Source: Berberis thunbergii
Lineage: Eukaryota > Streptophyta > Magnoliopsida > Ranunculales > Berberidaceae
Length of the DNA stretch: 64,000 nucleotides
Assembly: GCA_003290165.1 (NCBI GenBank)
Contig: QNQO01002063.1
Location: forward strand, 1-64,000
Reading direction: 5' to 3'
Of this stretch, positions 22,386 through 35,032 are shown one piece after another. The notes under the pieces were generated by a model. That model did not search any database and was not told the DNA's origin. It saw only the letters and a list, made by a program, of their open reading frames with translations. Position 1 is the stretch's first letter, and each line of letters starts with the position of its first letter. Position numbers and translations under genes: made by a program.

Positions 22386-22940
22386 CAGATCAAGTAAGGA
22401 GCAATATAATATAAAGTTAATAAAAGATTAAACATGTACTCAACATTTGGAGACAATATCATTTCTTGAGACATGTCTGTTAGTCAGTAATATCATGCAA
22501 ACGCCATAAGATATTAGATTAGATGAGGAAAATGTTATGGAAAAGAATAGTCGATCTGTTCTCAATATATGTTTGGCAATTTGGTGAGCTACCAAAACAG
22601 AAAAAATTGACTGTTTCACCCATAAGCGATTGAAATGGTTCAGATGTGACTGCTGTATTTCTATAGAGCTATGAAGACGAAAGGGTGTTGTAATCATCAG
22701 ATTGGTTGACTTGTCAACATTACAATATCCAAAATTGGCTGGCAGAAACTAAATTATCAACCATACACCATGGTTTTTTCAACCTAATGATTTCAAGTTT
22801 TCAACCCTTTTTCTAATCGCAGGTGCTCGAAACCAAAAAGTGCCTGGCTTTTTAAGTCTGAGTAGACTATTTGATAGTTCATTTTTAGGTTTCCAAATAG
22901 GACGTTCGACCTGAGACAAGAAGCACACATTATGTAAAAG

Positions 22941-24079
22941 GCAATTATTGCTCCATATCATCTATAAGTGTTTTTTCACACTATTTTACTTTTTTCATAT
23001 TATATACTTTCTTTTTCATACCATTTATATAAACAAAAAACAAAACATTTTTTTCCTCTTATTCCTCTTTCCGCCATTCGAATTTCTTCCCTTTCCTACA
23101 TTCAAATATCTTGCAAATATCTTTCCTCTCCGTCAAAATCGAATCCCAAATTGCAACCTTCCCAAAAAATTTCAGAAAAAAACAAAATAATCTCATGGAA
23201 GCTTCATAAATATTTTAAATCACAAAAACAAAGTAATTTCATAAAATTTCTCAAAAATCACAAAAAAAAACTATTGTTCGCCTGAGACAATGTGAGGTTT
23301 TTGCATTGATCTAGGCAAACGGTAAAATTTTTTGCTGAAATTTGGGTTCGCCCAGAACAATGCGAGGTTCAAGTTTTTGCAAAAACATTGCATTATTTTG
23401 GGCGAACAGGAAATTTCAGCAAATTTTTTCGGACAGATTTGCACGACTTTAGTAAAATGACTATAACTTGCTCATTTCAAGTGATTCAAGTTGTATTTAT
23501 TAGATAACTTAGAGTACTACAACTTTTGTATCAACTTGAGAATCGGTCTCGATCGAGTACATAAGTTGGCCGAAAGTCAGGGACACTATCATGTTTTCAT
23601 CGCGAGACATATCTACGCGACTTTAGTAAAATGATCATAACTTGTTCATTTCAAAACATTTTCAAGTGATTCAAGTTATGTTTATTAGATAACTCAGAGT
23701 ACTATAATTTTTGTGTTTTGATCAACTTAAGAATCAATATCAATCGAGCACATAAATTGGCCGAATGTCAAGGACACTATCTCATTTTCATTGCAAGATA
23801 GATTTGCGCGACTTTAGTAAAATGACCATAACTTGCTCATTTTCAATTAATTCAAGTTGTGTTTATTAGATAACTCAAAGTACTACAATTTTTATATTTT
23901 GATGAGCTTGAGAATCGATCTCAATTGAGGATTTAAATTGGTTGAAAATTACCATATTTTTTTTTGGGTTTCTTTGTTAGGATATGCATATTTATTGGTG
24001 GTGTGAGTAAGTAAGAAAAAAAAAAAAACTCAATGGTGGTGTGAGAAAACGTTTTTGGTGGTGTAGAGTAGTCGTTGCC
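22941..24079. mobile_element. 1.1-kb inverted-repeat element with internal tandem units
   Basis: Flanked by the identical repeat TATGTAAAAG (22931-22940 and 24080-24089). The right arm reads, inverted, AGGCAACGACTACTCTACACC; the left arm, GGCAATTATTGCTCCATATC, is more eroded. Inside are three tandem units of about 180 bp starting CGCGACTTTAGTAAAATGA or similar (near 23447, 23623 and 23807). No protein-coding gene was recognised. Confidence 0.65.
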
Positions 24080-24739
24080 TATGTAAAAGGTCCAATTGAA
24101 TGAATGTACCTTTCTTGATGTGGTTTGTAGTTTTTTTTTTTGTAAAGCATAGAGCCAATATATCTTAATACGATTACAATACAAATGTCCAGCAGTAGTC
24201 GCTCAGTTATGCGCCTCAAAATTGAGGTCACGCGTAATAAGTTACAAAACCATGAATTATGATAAGAAATGAGTTGTCTAATGTTGCAAATAGTAAGTTT
24301 CCACATCCAATGCATGTCAGTTATGGGCTCCTGTTGTTCCTTGTGCAAGATGGTCTGTAATGTACCAGAATCTCCTAGCAAAAATCTCGTCACCCATTGG
24401 CGAGATTGGATGAGCAAAAGGGCTATCTCAGTAGCAGAGCACTCTGCCATAGTGCTGTCAAAAATTTTCCGTGGTATAGGACAAGCAACCCGAGCAAAAA
24501 CTACACCCAGTTTGGAATAAGAGTTTGTCTAGGCAGTTAGGCTTTAAAGCCATTTTTGTCCAGACTTGGGTTTTTTTACACTTTTACCCATTCTCTTTAA
24601 AACACAACCACAAACATTATTTATAGAAGAAGTAGAAATGTAAAAAGCCCAAAACTGGCCAAAAAGCTTGGTTGTCTAGAATTGGGGTTGGAAGAAGCAA
24701 AGAAACTAGCATCATAAGTGACATGATGTGGTTTTTATA

Positions 24740-26217
24740 TGATACCGAACCTCTCCCTCGGTTTGAACTTCATTTGGTAAAGTGTAGGGCTTGATGCATT
24801 CATGTATTTTAAAGTTATTTATGATTGTCATTAATTAAGATACATGTATAATCTTAAAAGTAGTGAATACATGTATTAGTATTAATTAGGGATGAACATA
24901 TTCATGGAGGAATGTTCCATGAGACTTATATAAGCTAGTCCATATGAATGAAATTGAACTCAGATTGTAAATTCAAAATATATTGTTAGTGAATAGCGTT
25001 TTTCCTAATCTCATACTCTTATCTCGTTGGTGGATTCCATAGAGCGGTGAGTTTTTATCTTTTATCTCTTTGGTGGATTCCTTAGAGTGGAGAGATATTT
25101 CTCATCTTCTTACTCTTACCTCTTGATGTATTCCTTGAGTGGCGAGTATTTATTATAATTTTGTATCTGCGAAATTACATTATAACATCATTTCATTTGT
25201 CTAGTGTTAGTTTTGGTATCAAAGCTTACAGGCGATTTGAGATTAGTTTTGTTGATTGAGTTAGAGAAAGTTAAAAAAAAAATGGTATGTGAGTTCGATT
25301 TTCACTTATGCGGTCAACAAACACAATGTACTTGTTGATTGAGATTTACCACCAATATATGACAAATATCTTGATATTGAAGTTTTCTTTCAAGGAGTGC
25401 AAAACATTGAATTTACTTGAACTATTTTTTATGAATACCTTGTTGACGAAGTTTCCCGAGTTCTTTGTTCTTCGATTGAGCAAGAGTTTGAAGAGTAAGG
25501 GAGTCAAATTTTATCGATTGTTTTTATGACAATCATTTTCATTATACCAAGATAATTTCTACAACTTTTATTTGGCTGCATAAAGTGATGATTATTTCAT
25601 ATGTTTCTTCTTATTGGTGTGATTGGATGAAAATCATTACAAAGGCTGAAAAGTTTATCGTTCATCGTTTGCATTCAAAATTCATTAAAACTCGAGGTCG
25701 AGTTTGCGCGAAACGGAAGCGTATGACACCGAAACTCTCCTCGGTTTGAACTTCATTTGGTTAACTTGATGCATTCATGTATTTTAAAGTTATTTATGAT
25801 TGTCATTAATTAAGATACACGTATAATTTTAAGTGTGAATACATGTATTAGTTTAATTAGGGATGAACCTATTCATGGAGGAATGTTCCATGAAACCTAT
25901 ATAAGTTAGTCCCTATGAACGAAATGGAACTCAGATTGTAAAATCATAATTTTTTTTTTTTTTGGAAAGTGAGCAGGGGTTTTGAGGGTCCCCAAACATT
26001 TATATTAATAAAAAGTGTTCTTCATAATCTGAAACTCTCATCTCTTTGGTGGATTCCATAAAGTGACAAATCTCTATCTCTTTGGTGAATTTCTTAGAAT
26101 AGTGAGATATCTATCATCTTCTTACTCTTATCTCTTGATGGATTCCTTGAGTAGCGAGTATTTCTTATCATTTTGTATTTGCGAAATAACATCCTTTCAT
26201 TTGTCCGATGTTAGTTT
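24740..26217 (+). mobile_element. Short LTR-type element (TRIM-like)
   Basis: Two direct repeats of about 470-490 bp (24740-25211 and 25724-26217) start TGA(T/C)ACCGAA and share CTCGGTTTGAACTTCATTTGG and AATGTTCCATGA phrases. Immediately after the first is TGGTATCAAAGC, a likely Met-tRNA primer-binding site. The interior is only about 0.5 kb and has no gag or pol. The second repeat has gained a T run and extra sequence near 25950-26020. Confidence 0.6.
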
Positions 26218-26374
26218 TTAGTTACTAAATTTGATGATGATCTTCTTATGATCCTAGTTTGGTAATTCGCTTTCCACTCCACAACAACTTGAGTTTTTAA
26301 GGAGCATTGGTTGATTTTTAACTATTGGTATAAGAGCTAATTGACTAAAACAGCTTGGTATTAATGTTAATTGT

Positions 26375-26520
26375 TAAGCCCTTTAACTATGTGCCAGCAT
26401 ACCTTGAAGAAGAAGGATGTGAACCCATCCGAACTTGGGGCTTTGTCCGAGCCAATACAAGAGAAAGCTTCAGTGATTTCATTTCTGGTAACATCCTTCT
26501 GCAACTCTTCCCTGGTAGCT
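26375..26520 (-). pseudogene. LINE reverse transcriptase scrap
   Basis: The minus strand reads ATREELQKDVTRNEI followed by SDKAPSSDGFTSFFFK and CWHIVKG. This is the start of a plant L1-type reverse transcriptase domain, whose family pattern is K-(A/S)-P-G-x-DGF. It is cut on both sides and unlinked to the larger LINE at 37 kb. Confidence 0.65.
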
Positions 26521-27570
26521 TCATCAAGCACATAGCAGGTCTATTGTATAAAAGAAGCACAACTGATCCATGGCCCCCTGGATAGGCTCGACAGAAAGCT
26601 AGCATTAGGTCTAAAAACGAGTTTACCAGAACCCGAGTCCTCCTCTTGGAATATGGGGAAGGGCCCAACCCAATAGGGACAACACACACCCCACTTCAAG
26701 CGCACCATTCTACGGTGTAGTATAAGAGCAAGCAAATTGTCTGTGAATCTCGTGCTTTTCAAGTAAACCTTTCGATACAAGATAGGGTTGTTCACATGAA
26801 AGAATTGAAGAAATCCCTTCTTCTCTTCTTTCTCTTTCTCAAGGGGGGATTGGCCTATCTCGTTCGTGTACCTATTTCAATCTTTTGAGAAATGAAAAGA
26901 CCTACGGCCATGCAAGGTTAAATTGAAAAGAGATCACGATCCCTATTTTCGTTAAGGACAACTTTCTTGTCCATATGTCAAAGTCTGGAATAGCTTTCGA
27001 TGAGCACATCGCTAGGAACCCAATCATATCTTTTAACTTCAAAAATAATTCTAAAAATGATATTTACTGAAAATAAAACGTTTTCTGAAAGGTCGTATTT
27101 TAATAAAATGTTTGGTTATATATCATGACACCCTTTTGATAAGTGTGAGGAATGTGGTACATTCGACGGAAGGGATCCAACGGTCTAGATCGAAGTATGG
27201 TATATAGTTTAGTGGTGCATGATAATTGAGCAGAGGAAGGAGAGAGGAACACAGAGATTCTGGAATAACAAAGACAAGAAGAAAAACTCCTGGTGTCATG
27301 TTGATCTATTTTTATAATTTTTCTAAAAACATGGAGGGTTTCATCTTTTTTTTTTTTTTTTTTTTTTGCTCACTCACACCCCTTTCAAAGTCTTGACTGT
27401 TTCAGGGACCCCTGTCCCTCCTTTTCCATCTTCTTTATTAGCTAGTTTTTCTTTCTCTTTCTCTTTCATATAACACACCATCACCAACAAAAACAAAAAC
27501 AAGAAAGAGAGAAAAAAAGTGAAGAAGCTCAACTTCAACCACACACAATAACAACAACACAAAACCAGCC
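26521..27570 (+). promoter_or_regulatory. Upstream region of the MYB gene
   Basis: The first part (26530-27050) is of unknown origin. The last 250 bases hold a T run (27347-27367) and a pyrimidine-rich leader with CTTTCTCTTTCTC before the ATG. No TATA box could be placed with confidence. Confidence 0.35.
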
Positions 27571-28860
27571 ATGGGAAGAGCTCCTTGTTGTGACAAAGCC
27601 AATGTCAAGAAAGGTCCATGGTCACCTGAAGAAGATGCCAAGCTCAAGGCCTACATAGAACAACATGGAACTGGCGGTAACTGGATCTCCTTGCCTCAAA
27701 AGATCGGTATGTAACTAGCTGCTACTAATTCAATAACATCGGCTCAATCAATCTTCTTTGATTGTACTAGTTTTGAAACATGTTAAATAGATATTCACCT
27801 CCCTTCCTTTTGTGTCTCCATAGACCTTAAAAGATGCGGTAAGAGTTGTCGTCTCAGGTGGTTGAACTATCTTCGCCCAAACATCAAGCATGGAGGATTC
27901 TCTGAAGAAGAAGATAACATCATTTGCAACCTCTATATTAGTATTGGAAGCAGGTAATGATCAATTAATGAACTATCTATCTATTCATAGTCTTAATAGT
28001 TTTCCTACATAATTTTTTGGATCCTTCAGAATTTTAACTATGGACTAATAAGGATGTTGTTTGATTTTGATGAAAACAGGTGGTCTATCATAGCTGCGCA
28101 GTTGCCTGGTCGAACGGACAATGATATTAAGAACTATTGGAACACTAAGCTAAAGAAGAAGCTCTGGGGTAAGCAGCGAAAGGAACACCAAACTCGGAGG
28201 GCTAATTGCCTAAAGCAGGCTGAGATGAATAAGAAAAGCGCTGCAAATCTCATGGTTGGTGACGGGGGAATGCAAAACCCATATTGGCCGGAGCCTGGCA
28301 TGTCCATGCCCATGTTTACACCGTATTCGAACCAAGATACTCATGTTAACGACCATGCATCAATCAGGAAACTACTGATCAAGCTTGGAGGAAGGTTTTC
28401 TGATGATCAACAACAAGAACAAATGGATGAAGCTAAGAATCTTCAAACCCCATTACCAGATATTGCCTCTACAGACCAACAATTCAATGAGAACTCCATC
28501 AATTTGCTCTCTTCTTCTTCCTCCTCTATGAATTCCTTGAGCAATCTCTATCCTCAATTGATCAACAACCAGTATGAAGTCGATGTCTCTAGCATGCAAG
28601 GACTAAACACTTTCCCTGTTGATCAGCTTGATGAAATGATCTTTAGCAACCCACAGAAACTAGAAGGTCTAGAGTGTTACTATGGATTGAACATAGATAA
28701 CGGAAGCAACGGTCAATTATCAGCGGAAAGCACAAGCTGGGACGACATGGGATCATTCAGTCATCCCCCAACTCTCTCCAACTATGAAGGCTTACAACAA
28801 CAGATTGCACATGTACAAGATGAATGCGTCTTTGAAGAGTCCAGGTACCTCGGTTTGTAA
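27571..28860 (+). CDS. R2R3-MYB transcription factor, MYB36/RAX group
   Basis: Three exons, 27571-27706, 27824-27953 and 28080-28860, encode 348 residues. Exon 2 has the usual 130 bp, and the splice sites sit at the canonical R2 and R3 positions. R2 spans about residues 14-62 with Trp17, Trp38 and Trp58; R3 spans about 67-113 with Phe71 (usual replacement), Trp90 and Trp109. The N-terminus [20 protein letters not shown] and the [14 protein letters not shown] and [19 protein letters not shown] sections match subgroup 14, which acts in axillary meristem and root endodermis programs. The C-terminal half is Ser-, Asn- and Gln-rich. The exon 1-2 junction codes Asp46 where subgroup members normally have Gly. 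It acts as a DNA-binding nuclear protein; the target is not visible here. Confidence 0.93.
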
Positions 28861-31800
28861 TAATTGCATGGATGGTGTAAATTCGTACTAGTTGTGAGGG
28901 TGCATGGTCTCATAAAATCCTATTGAACTCGTTGATGATCATCACTGAAGACGATTTCTTCTTTGTGTTATTAGCTATGTATTAAGTTACTTAATGATTG
29001 TGGTATAGTACACTTTCTTTGTTTATTTGATCAATTTGGTTATAGAGAAATCTTTATATGTTTCAGTTATTTTTCTTGGGGTTAACACTTTGATGAGCTT
29101 GATGTGGTTGAATAAGGAACAAAAGGAGTGTCAGGGGAATGTGTCGTTGTACTACAATAACATTGTTGATGGAAACTACTATTTGGTGCTCTCTCCATGA
29201 ATATGAGGTATGTTTATTGTTTCTTTCTCTATAAAACACATGGATCTACTACTATAGTACTATCTCACTTCTTGGAAACCCTCCCTTCTCCATATGAATG
29301 AAATTAATGTGCCATAAAGTATAAAAGGTGTTTTCTCATTTTGGCAACACCTTCATGGGCTCTAGCATTTAGGGCATCCCAAAATGTCTGCATTTTCTTA
29401 TTGTTATCTGAATGTTTGAAGTATCAACTAGAACAATCACAACTCATCTTTTCTTGCACTGATAGAAGTTAGAACCCATCTCATCAGAATGCCCATCAAA
29501 ATCAGGTTCATGTCTTCTCTTTTACTATCACCTGAATCGAACTTTTTTACATGTTCCACGGAGCGTTTGTCGCCTTGTATTCTACTTCTAGCATCTCAAG
29601 TTCTTACATCCAACCATTAGATCATTGAAATGCAACATTCTCTAATAGTGCATATATCTCTTTGTTCTCTTGACACATGGGAGAGCAAGCCTGTCTGATC
29701 ACTGAACCAAGAGGAAGAAGAAAAAAAATCAAGAAAATGAGATTAATTAGTTTGACTAAGTGCTAAAGTACTATTAATTTGTGGAATAATAAGTTTCCTG
29801 CATTGTCAGTGCAATTTGAACATTTTATGGTTAAAGACATTGTTGCATGGATTATAATTTTTAATTAACAGACATATTACATGTAAGATTGAACTACTTT
29901 TGAATTTTTTTTTTCTTAGTTTTGGCTTACAATTCATATTGCTCTGATCAAAATTATGTGCCATTACCCTCCACAGACAATTTATGATTAAGCTGAGTCT
30001 AGTTATTTGGATACTTCTTCTCCAAGTACATGTTGGGATATACTTTAAGAGATTGGAAAAATTAATAATGAGATTCATATATCATGAACATCCTATTCGG
30101 TTATTGGTGTTGGCTTGAATAATCCCACATTTGGAATTGTCACAAAGGTATATAAGGAAGCACTTCACTCCCTAATAGCAAGGAGGCCTTTTGGATAAAA
30201 CTCCACACCTAAGGGCGTGTGAGCATGTGCGGCACCCCAAAACACCCAGTCAAACTGCCAGGTAGTTTTCTCATGAATAAAGTTTATGTGTGAATGCAAA
30301 GAAAGTTGCAAGGACTTGTATGTGCAATGTACTAGTACTATTCTCAAATCTCAGCATGTGTTAATATTGTACCTATTGAGCTAGTGCAGATCCTTTACTG
30401 CAAATTATTATAAGCCAACTTTTATTGGTGAACTAAATTGATTTATGTATAACCATTTGATTCTTAATTACTTATTTTTTCCTGTGGAGATATGGATATA
30501 AATCTCTAGTCAAAAGAAGAGAGAATGGAAAAGAAAACATGGGGTAGATAAGATGACCAAGTCTATTGAAAATCTTCTTTGTTGGAATAAAAGCTTCTTC
30601 TCTGTGTTCATCCTTTACACATTCTTCATTCTCATTGTTTGAAACAGACTAGTAACTACTAGCTAAGAAAGTAGCCTCCTTGACAGGGTAAATGGTAATC
30701 CATTCTGTCGGCATATATTGTGTACCAATATTGATTACAAGAGGTTCTTATGATTCTGTGTTGGCTCATTTTGAATGGGTAACATATACAATTAATGTCA
30801 AGAAAATGCATTCTTTTCGTTATGACAATCGTCATCTTGAGTATTATTATATCCTATACCGAAGTTGGCCTCATCATCATAGTTGCATTTCTGAACTTTC
30901 CACTCTATTTCAAGTCGTATATATCTTCAACCAAGTTATATAAATGTTTTCGTGTAAATTATTATTGTGTTTTTAGTTTCTTGGCAGTTCATTACGTTGT
31001 TGAGCAGACGTAATTAACTATGCTAGCTATTCATTCATGCAATGTACATGGAGCATAAAGCAAATAAATGACATAGGTTGTGAATTTCATTGCTTCATTC
31101 CCACCTAAAACATGCTGATGCCCAGAATGATATATATAAATATACGAGGATTGAGTCTCTTTGAGAATGTAAATGCCGCCTTAAAGATATACCGATACAT
31201 ATAAATGGGAATCCAATGATGTAGGCCTACTCTTGTGCTTAGACCATTGATTACGCTTTACATAGCTGAAATTAAGTGAACACCCTTGGAAAAAAATCAA
31301 GCTGTCCGTTTGGAAAGAGGCAATGAGAAGTTTGGAGAAATTAAGAGAAATGACTCGCTAAATTCAGCAAAAAAATAGTAAAACGCGCAGACCAAATCAG
31401 ACCCAAATTTTGCGGATGGAAAGTTTGGAACATTGGATAATCCTGCATCAGGAAAAACCAAATAGAAAGTAGGAAGTGTTGGTAGCCATCATCACTATTC
31501 ACAAGCATTTTATCTTGTTGTAAAGTAAAGCTTTCCCTAGTTGTTTGTAGGCTTTCACAAGCTGCTAGAGACTATGGTGATTAAAAGCTATTAGTAATGA
31601 AAAAGAACCCATTGTATCTTTATGGATCAAACATATTATTGTGTGCTGACTTTCCCAATTAACAATCTTCTCGTTTGTTTGCTAGAATAGGTTGACATTG
31701 CTTTGAAAATGGTAGTTGATCATTTTGTCAAACTGATCAGAAGTTCAGGCAATTAAGCAGACAAAACCCACTCCAATATATCAATCTATTTGATGTGATA

Positions 31801-32811
31801 CTATTAGTTTATAACTACTGTTGCTAATGCTCTTAGTTGACAATGTTGAGCTACTCTTGTCTTCAATCCATGAAGGTTTATATACAAGATGGGTTCAAAG
31901 GACTCTTATTTGTCATTATGAGCCAATAATTGATGCAAAACTTTCTTTTTGCCCACAAAAGTAGGTCAAGAAATAAAAAAAGTTGTTTTGTTAAGTTTCA
32001 AGACAAATGAGAGGAGGTTATTCAAAATTTTGGAAGGAGAGGAGGTCATTCAATGATAACGTACACTTAGATTTTTATTACTCTGCGTCTGTTTGGTTGC
32101 ACGAAAAATTAATATGGAAATTGAGACTATTTTTGTGAATTTGATTTTTAGACTTCTCATTGGATTTGGATTTTCATGAGTAGTGGTAAAATAATCTAAT
32201 AAATAATTGATTTTTTGTCAGTAAATAAACAATCAAACAGCGAAAATCTGCATAACAGAGAAAATAGATTTTACTTTCTATGAAAAATGACTAATTAAAC
32301 ATACCCTTAGACTAAAATATTAGAACCTATTAAAAGATGCTATATACTAAAGGATACTGATATTAACCAGTGTCGCAATCTTACATCCAACTAGGCACAA
32401 ATTTGAAATTTGTGACACAATTACTAAATGGGTCAGGTTTGGGTTTGACATGATTCATAATTACCTTATATTATTTTTATAATTAGCAACATATCCAACA
32501 TAATCTTACGCAACCTCTTTTATATGATGCATGCATATAAAATTCGTGTATAATGTGATCAACCAAATAACTTCATAACCAAGAAAACCTTTTTTCCCAA
32601 GAAAAATTGATGATTTAGCATATGTCAATTTAGCTTTTAATTATTAAAAATAACCGTCCAAAGTTGGTGAGTCGTCCATCGGAGTGAACCCCAACTTGTT
32701 TAATCCAAAATAACAATAATAGTAATACCGATAACCTAAATGTGACATAAACCACCCATTTTCTCTAAGGATAGGCAAGGAAAATGCGAGAAAAAACTCT
32801 AAAGACGCCAC
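28861..32811. other. Long intergenic region, no gene recognised
   Basis: The 3' flank of the MYB gene, then about 3.9 kb of AT-rich spacer. Short open frames (for example 29806-30078 minus and 30692-30943 plus) have no domains. At about 30109-30250, TGTTGGCTTGAATAATCCCACA and following sequence resemble a decayed solo LTR, but no partner was found. Confidence 0.5.
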
Positions 32812-32814
32812 GAA

Positions 32815-33121
32815 CACTACACCAAATTGGCACTTTTGTAACATCTCTCAAAACAGTATCACTTTTTAGATGTTACAATTCACCAAACAATTTCAAATCA
32901 AAACTAAATTTAGTAAAAAAATGAAAAACAGTAACACAAAAAAATGATACAATAAGTTGGATCACCATGAATAGTATCACTTTTATAATGATACTCTTCA
33001 TGGTGATACTATTATTGTATCATTTTGTTTGTGAAAATGTGTAAAGTTGTTAGGTGAATGTTACACTTCAAAAGTGATACTGTTTTGAAGGGTGTTACAA
33101 AAATGCCAATATGGTGTAGTG
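32815..33121. mobile_element. CACTA-type MITE
   Basis: A 307-bp element beginning CACTACACCAAATTGGCAC and ending in its near inverse GCCAATATGGTGTAGTG, flanked by the 3-bp repeat GAA (32812-32814 and 33122-33124). CACTA ends and a 3-bp duplication are diagnostic of the CACTA (En/Spm) superfamily. Sub-terminal sections such as AGTGATACTGTTTTGA also pair. It has no coding capacity. Confidence 0.88.
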
Positions 33122-33124
33122 GAA

Positions 33125-33705
33125 CTATTCATACAATTGACTTGCATAAGGAACACACATTCTGTCAACCTAATGACGATAATAAAAACTAAAAATTTGT
33201 ACCCTTAATTGAAGGATGATGAGTGCCCCAAATGGTTACAACAGCCCGGCGGCAACCTTCAATGCCACTTTTTATCCTTAATGTACTTAAATCCTTGTTT
33301 AATTAATGACAAAGACAATCACTAACATAGTAAATTAAATACACTTGTCTGTAATACCGTTGTCTTGCCTTTCAACTTTGAGACCTTTCTTTTCTCTCCA
33401 TATACAAAGAAAAAGAAGAAAGAAAGACATAAACAAGTTATATTACTTGTAAAGATAGGTTTATATTCAATGTAGTTATTTAATTATTCTATTCTATTTC
33501 CAAGAAGAAGAAGCTAATCAGATTTGGCTTTCATTTGATTGTCAAAGGGGTAAAGGAAAAAAACATACAAAATAATGTGTGATAATATCTTTGTTTTGAT
33601 TATTTTAATTGGTAAATTACTTGGTTTTTTCTTGTATGTTTTGCTAAACTTGAATTTCAGTGAAAAGGAATTGGTCAGATAGTGACAAGGAAGAATACTT
33701 ATATT
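33125..33705. other. AT-rich spacer
   Basis: No gene or repeat structure recognised between the CACTA-type MITE and foldback copy H. It includes an AAAGAAAAAGAAGAAAG purine stretch near 33407. Confidence 0.5.
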
Positions 33706-33714
33706 TTAAGAAAC

Positions 33715-33862
33715 CCTAATTCTACGGAGCGATGGAGGCGCGAGGGAGGGCCTCTTACTACCCATTCTTTTCGAGATGGGTAGTGATGTGCATCTCAAGG
33801 AGAGTGAACGGTGAGAGTCAAGGAGAGTGGACCGGGAGAGGCCTCGCTCCCTAGACTTACTC
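33715..33862. mobile_element. Foldback MITE copy H
   Basis: A 148-bp palindrome with an imperfect 9-bp flank, TTAAGAAAC (33706-33714) against TCAAGAAAT (33863-33871), seven of nine. Ends are CCTAATTCTACGGAGCGATGG and the inverse of GAGTAAGTCTAGGGAGCGAGG. The right arm has a small internal duplication (AGGAGAGTGAACGG and AGGAGAGTGGACCGG). Confidence 0.7.
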
Positions 33863-34270
33863 TCAAGAAATTATTGAAGGAGAGAAGACCATTATGTGAT
33901 TGTTTTTGTCAAATTTTTTTTCAAAGTTTGTGTGAATGAAATCCACTTAAGTCCTGATATTTGATGCTATACTGGAGTTTAGCTGTCTCAAGACTATGGT
34001 AGTTGCTGATAATAAGGTATTAATGTTTGATAAACAAGTCTATAGTTTCATGTAAATTAACACATCTTATATGGTCATCTTACATTGAATGGGGAATGGC
34101 TCAGCTGGATGGCAATTTTGGGACAAGAAAACCGCCCTTCCATTAATGTCCACCTTAGGAGTCAGCATTACATTTTAGAAAGTCCAATGAGGCAATTGGG
34201 GCCTTTTTTTCTTATACTCGTATCTATAAAAATCGAAAATTAGGTAAGTGATTCATAAACATATGTATAA

Positions 34271-34393
<123 letters not shown>

Positions 34394-34413
34394 AATTGAC
34401 CCTTCATTCGAGT

Positions 34414-34542
34414 AGTTTTTTCTTTGCTAAATTACCCGAGGCTTACGCTTTTTTCAATCTAATCATAGATTTTATGCCAATCATACCTGTGTTCTTTTTT
34501 CTCTTAGCCCTTGTTTGGCAAGCTGCTGTAAGTTTTCAATGA
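34414..34542 (+). pseudogene. psbK: Nuclear copy of plastid psbK, 5'-truncated
   Basis: Reads [19 protein letters not shown] and on to [13 protein letters not shown] then TGA, matching the end of the photosystem II subunit PsbK, including its whole mature region. The start codon and most of the leader peptide are missing. It begins about 20 bases after petL, though these two genes are far apart in typical plastid genomes, so the pieces were joined during or before transfer. Confidence 0.85.
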
Positions 34543-34545
34543 GAT

Positions 34546-35024
34546 CTTTAATTTGAATATTGTCCCATAAACGCAAATTATTCAGTTAATTCAATAAGAA
34601 ATACGAATTAGTACTCGATTTCGTTGATACGATCTCCAACTGAACCCAATTCAATGCGCTCAGAAATCCATAATAGAGTCCGACCACAACGACCGAATGG
34701 AGTATCTTCATGCAAAAATATATGCCATAGTTAGTTATGCAAAGCACAATCTAGGGAATATTCGTGGCATGGTCAAGATGATGCGGCATGATTAGAGGAG
34801 GTTTTCATAACCTCGAAATACACATAAATATTTTGTAAAATTTCATCATTCTTCTAATATTACGTCACGTTACCTTGATTGCAAAATCTAGTTCTCTAGT
34901 ATTTTTTATGAAGAAAAAAAAATCATCTACTCAATCTAATCCTTGTGCATAAGGAGGGTAGAATTGACACTCACATTGCTAGACACCCACTTCATACACT
35001 AATCTGTGTCTCTCCTCAGGCTGC
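34546..35024. other. Spacer, possibly still organelle-derived at its start
   Basis: No gene seen. The stretch 34550-34730 (ATCTCCAACTGAACCCAATTC and similar) has a plastid-like look, but I cannot assign it to a plastid locus. Confidence 0.35.
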
Positions 35025-35032
35025 GTAGAAAG

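Noticed and set aside
26530..27050. Possible mitochondrial DNA insertion upstream of the MYB gene
   Set aside because: Its composition suggested it, but I could not assign any mitochondrial gene or known intergenic piece.
34091..34135. tRNA-like phrase GGCTCAGCTGGATGGC
   Set aside because: No B box at the right distance and no cloverleaf could be folded.
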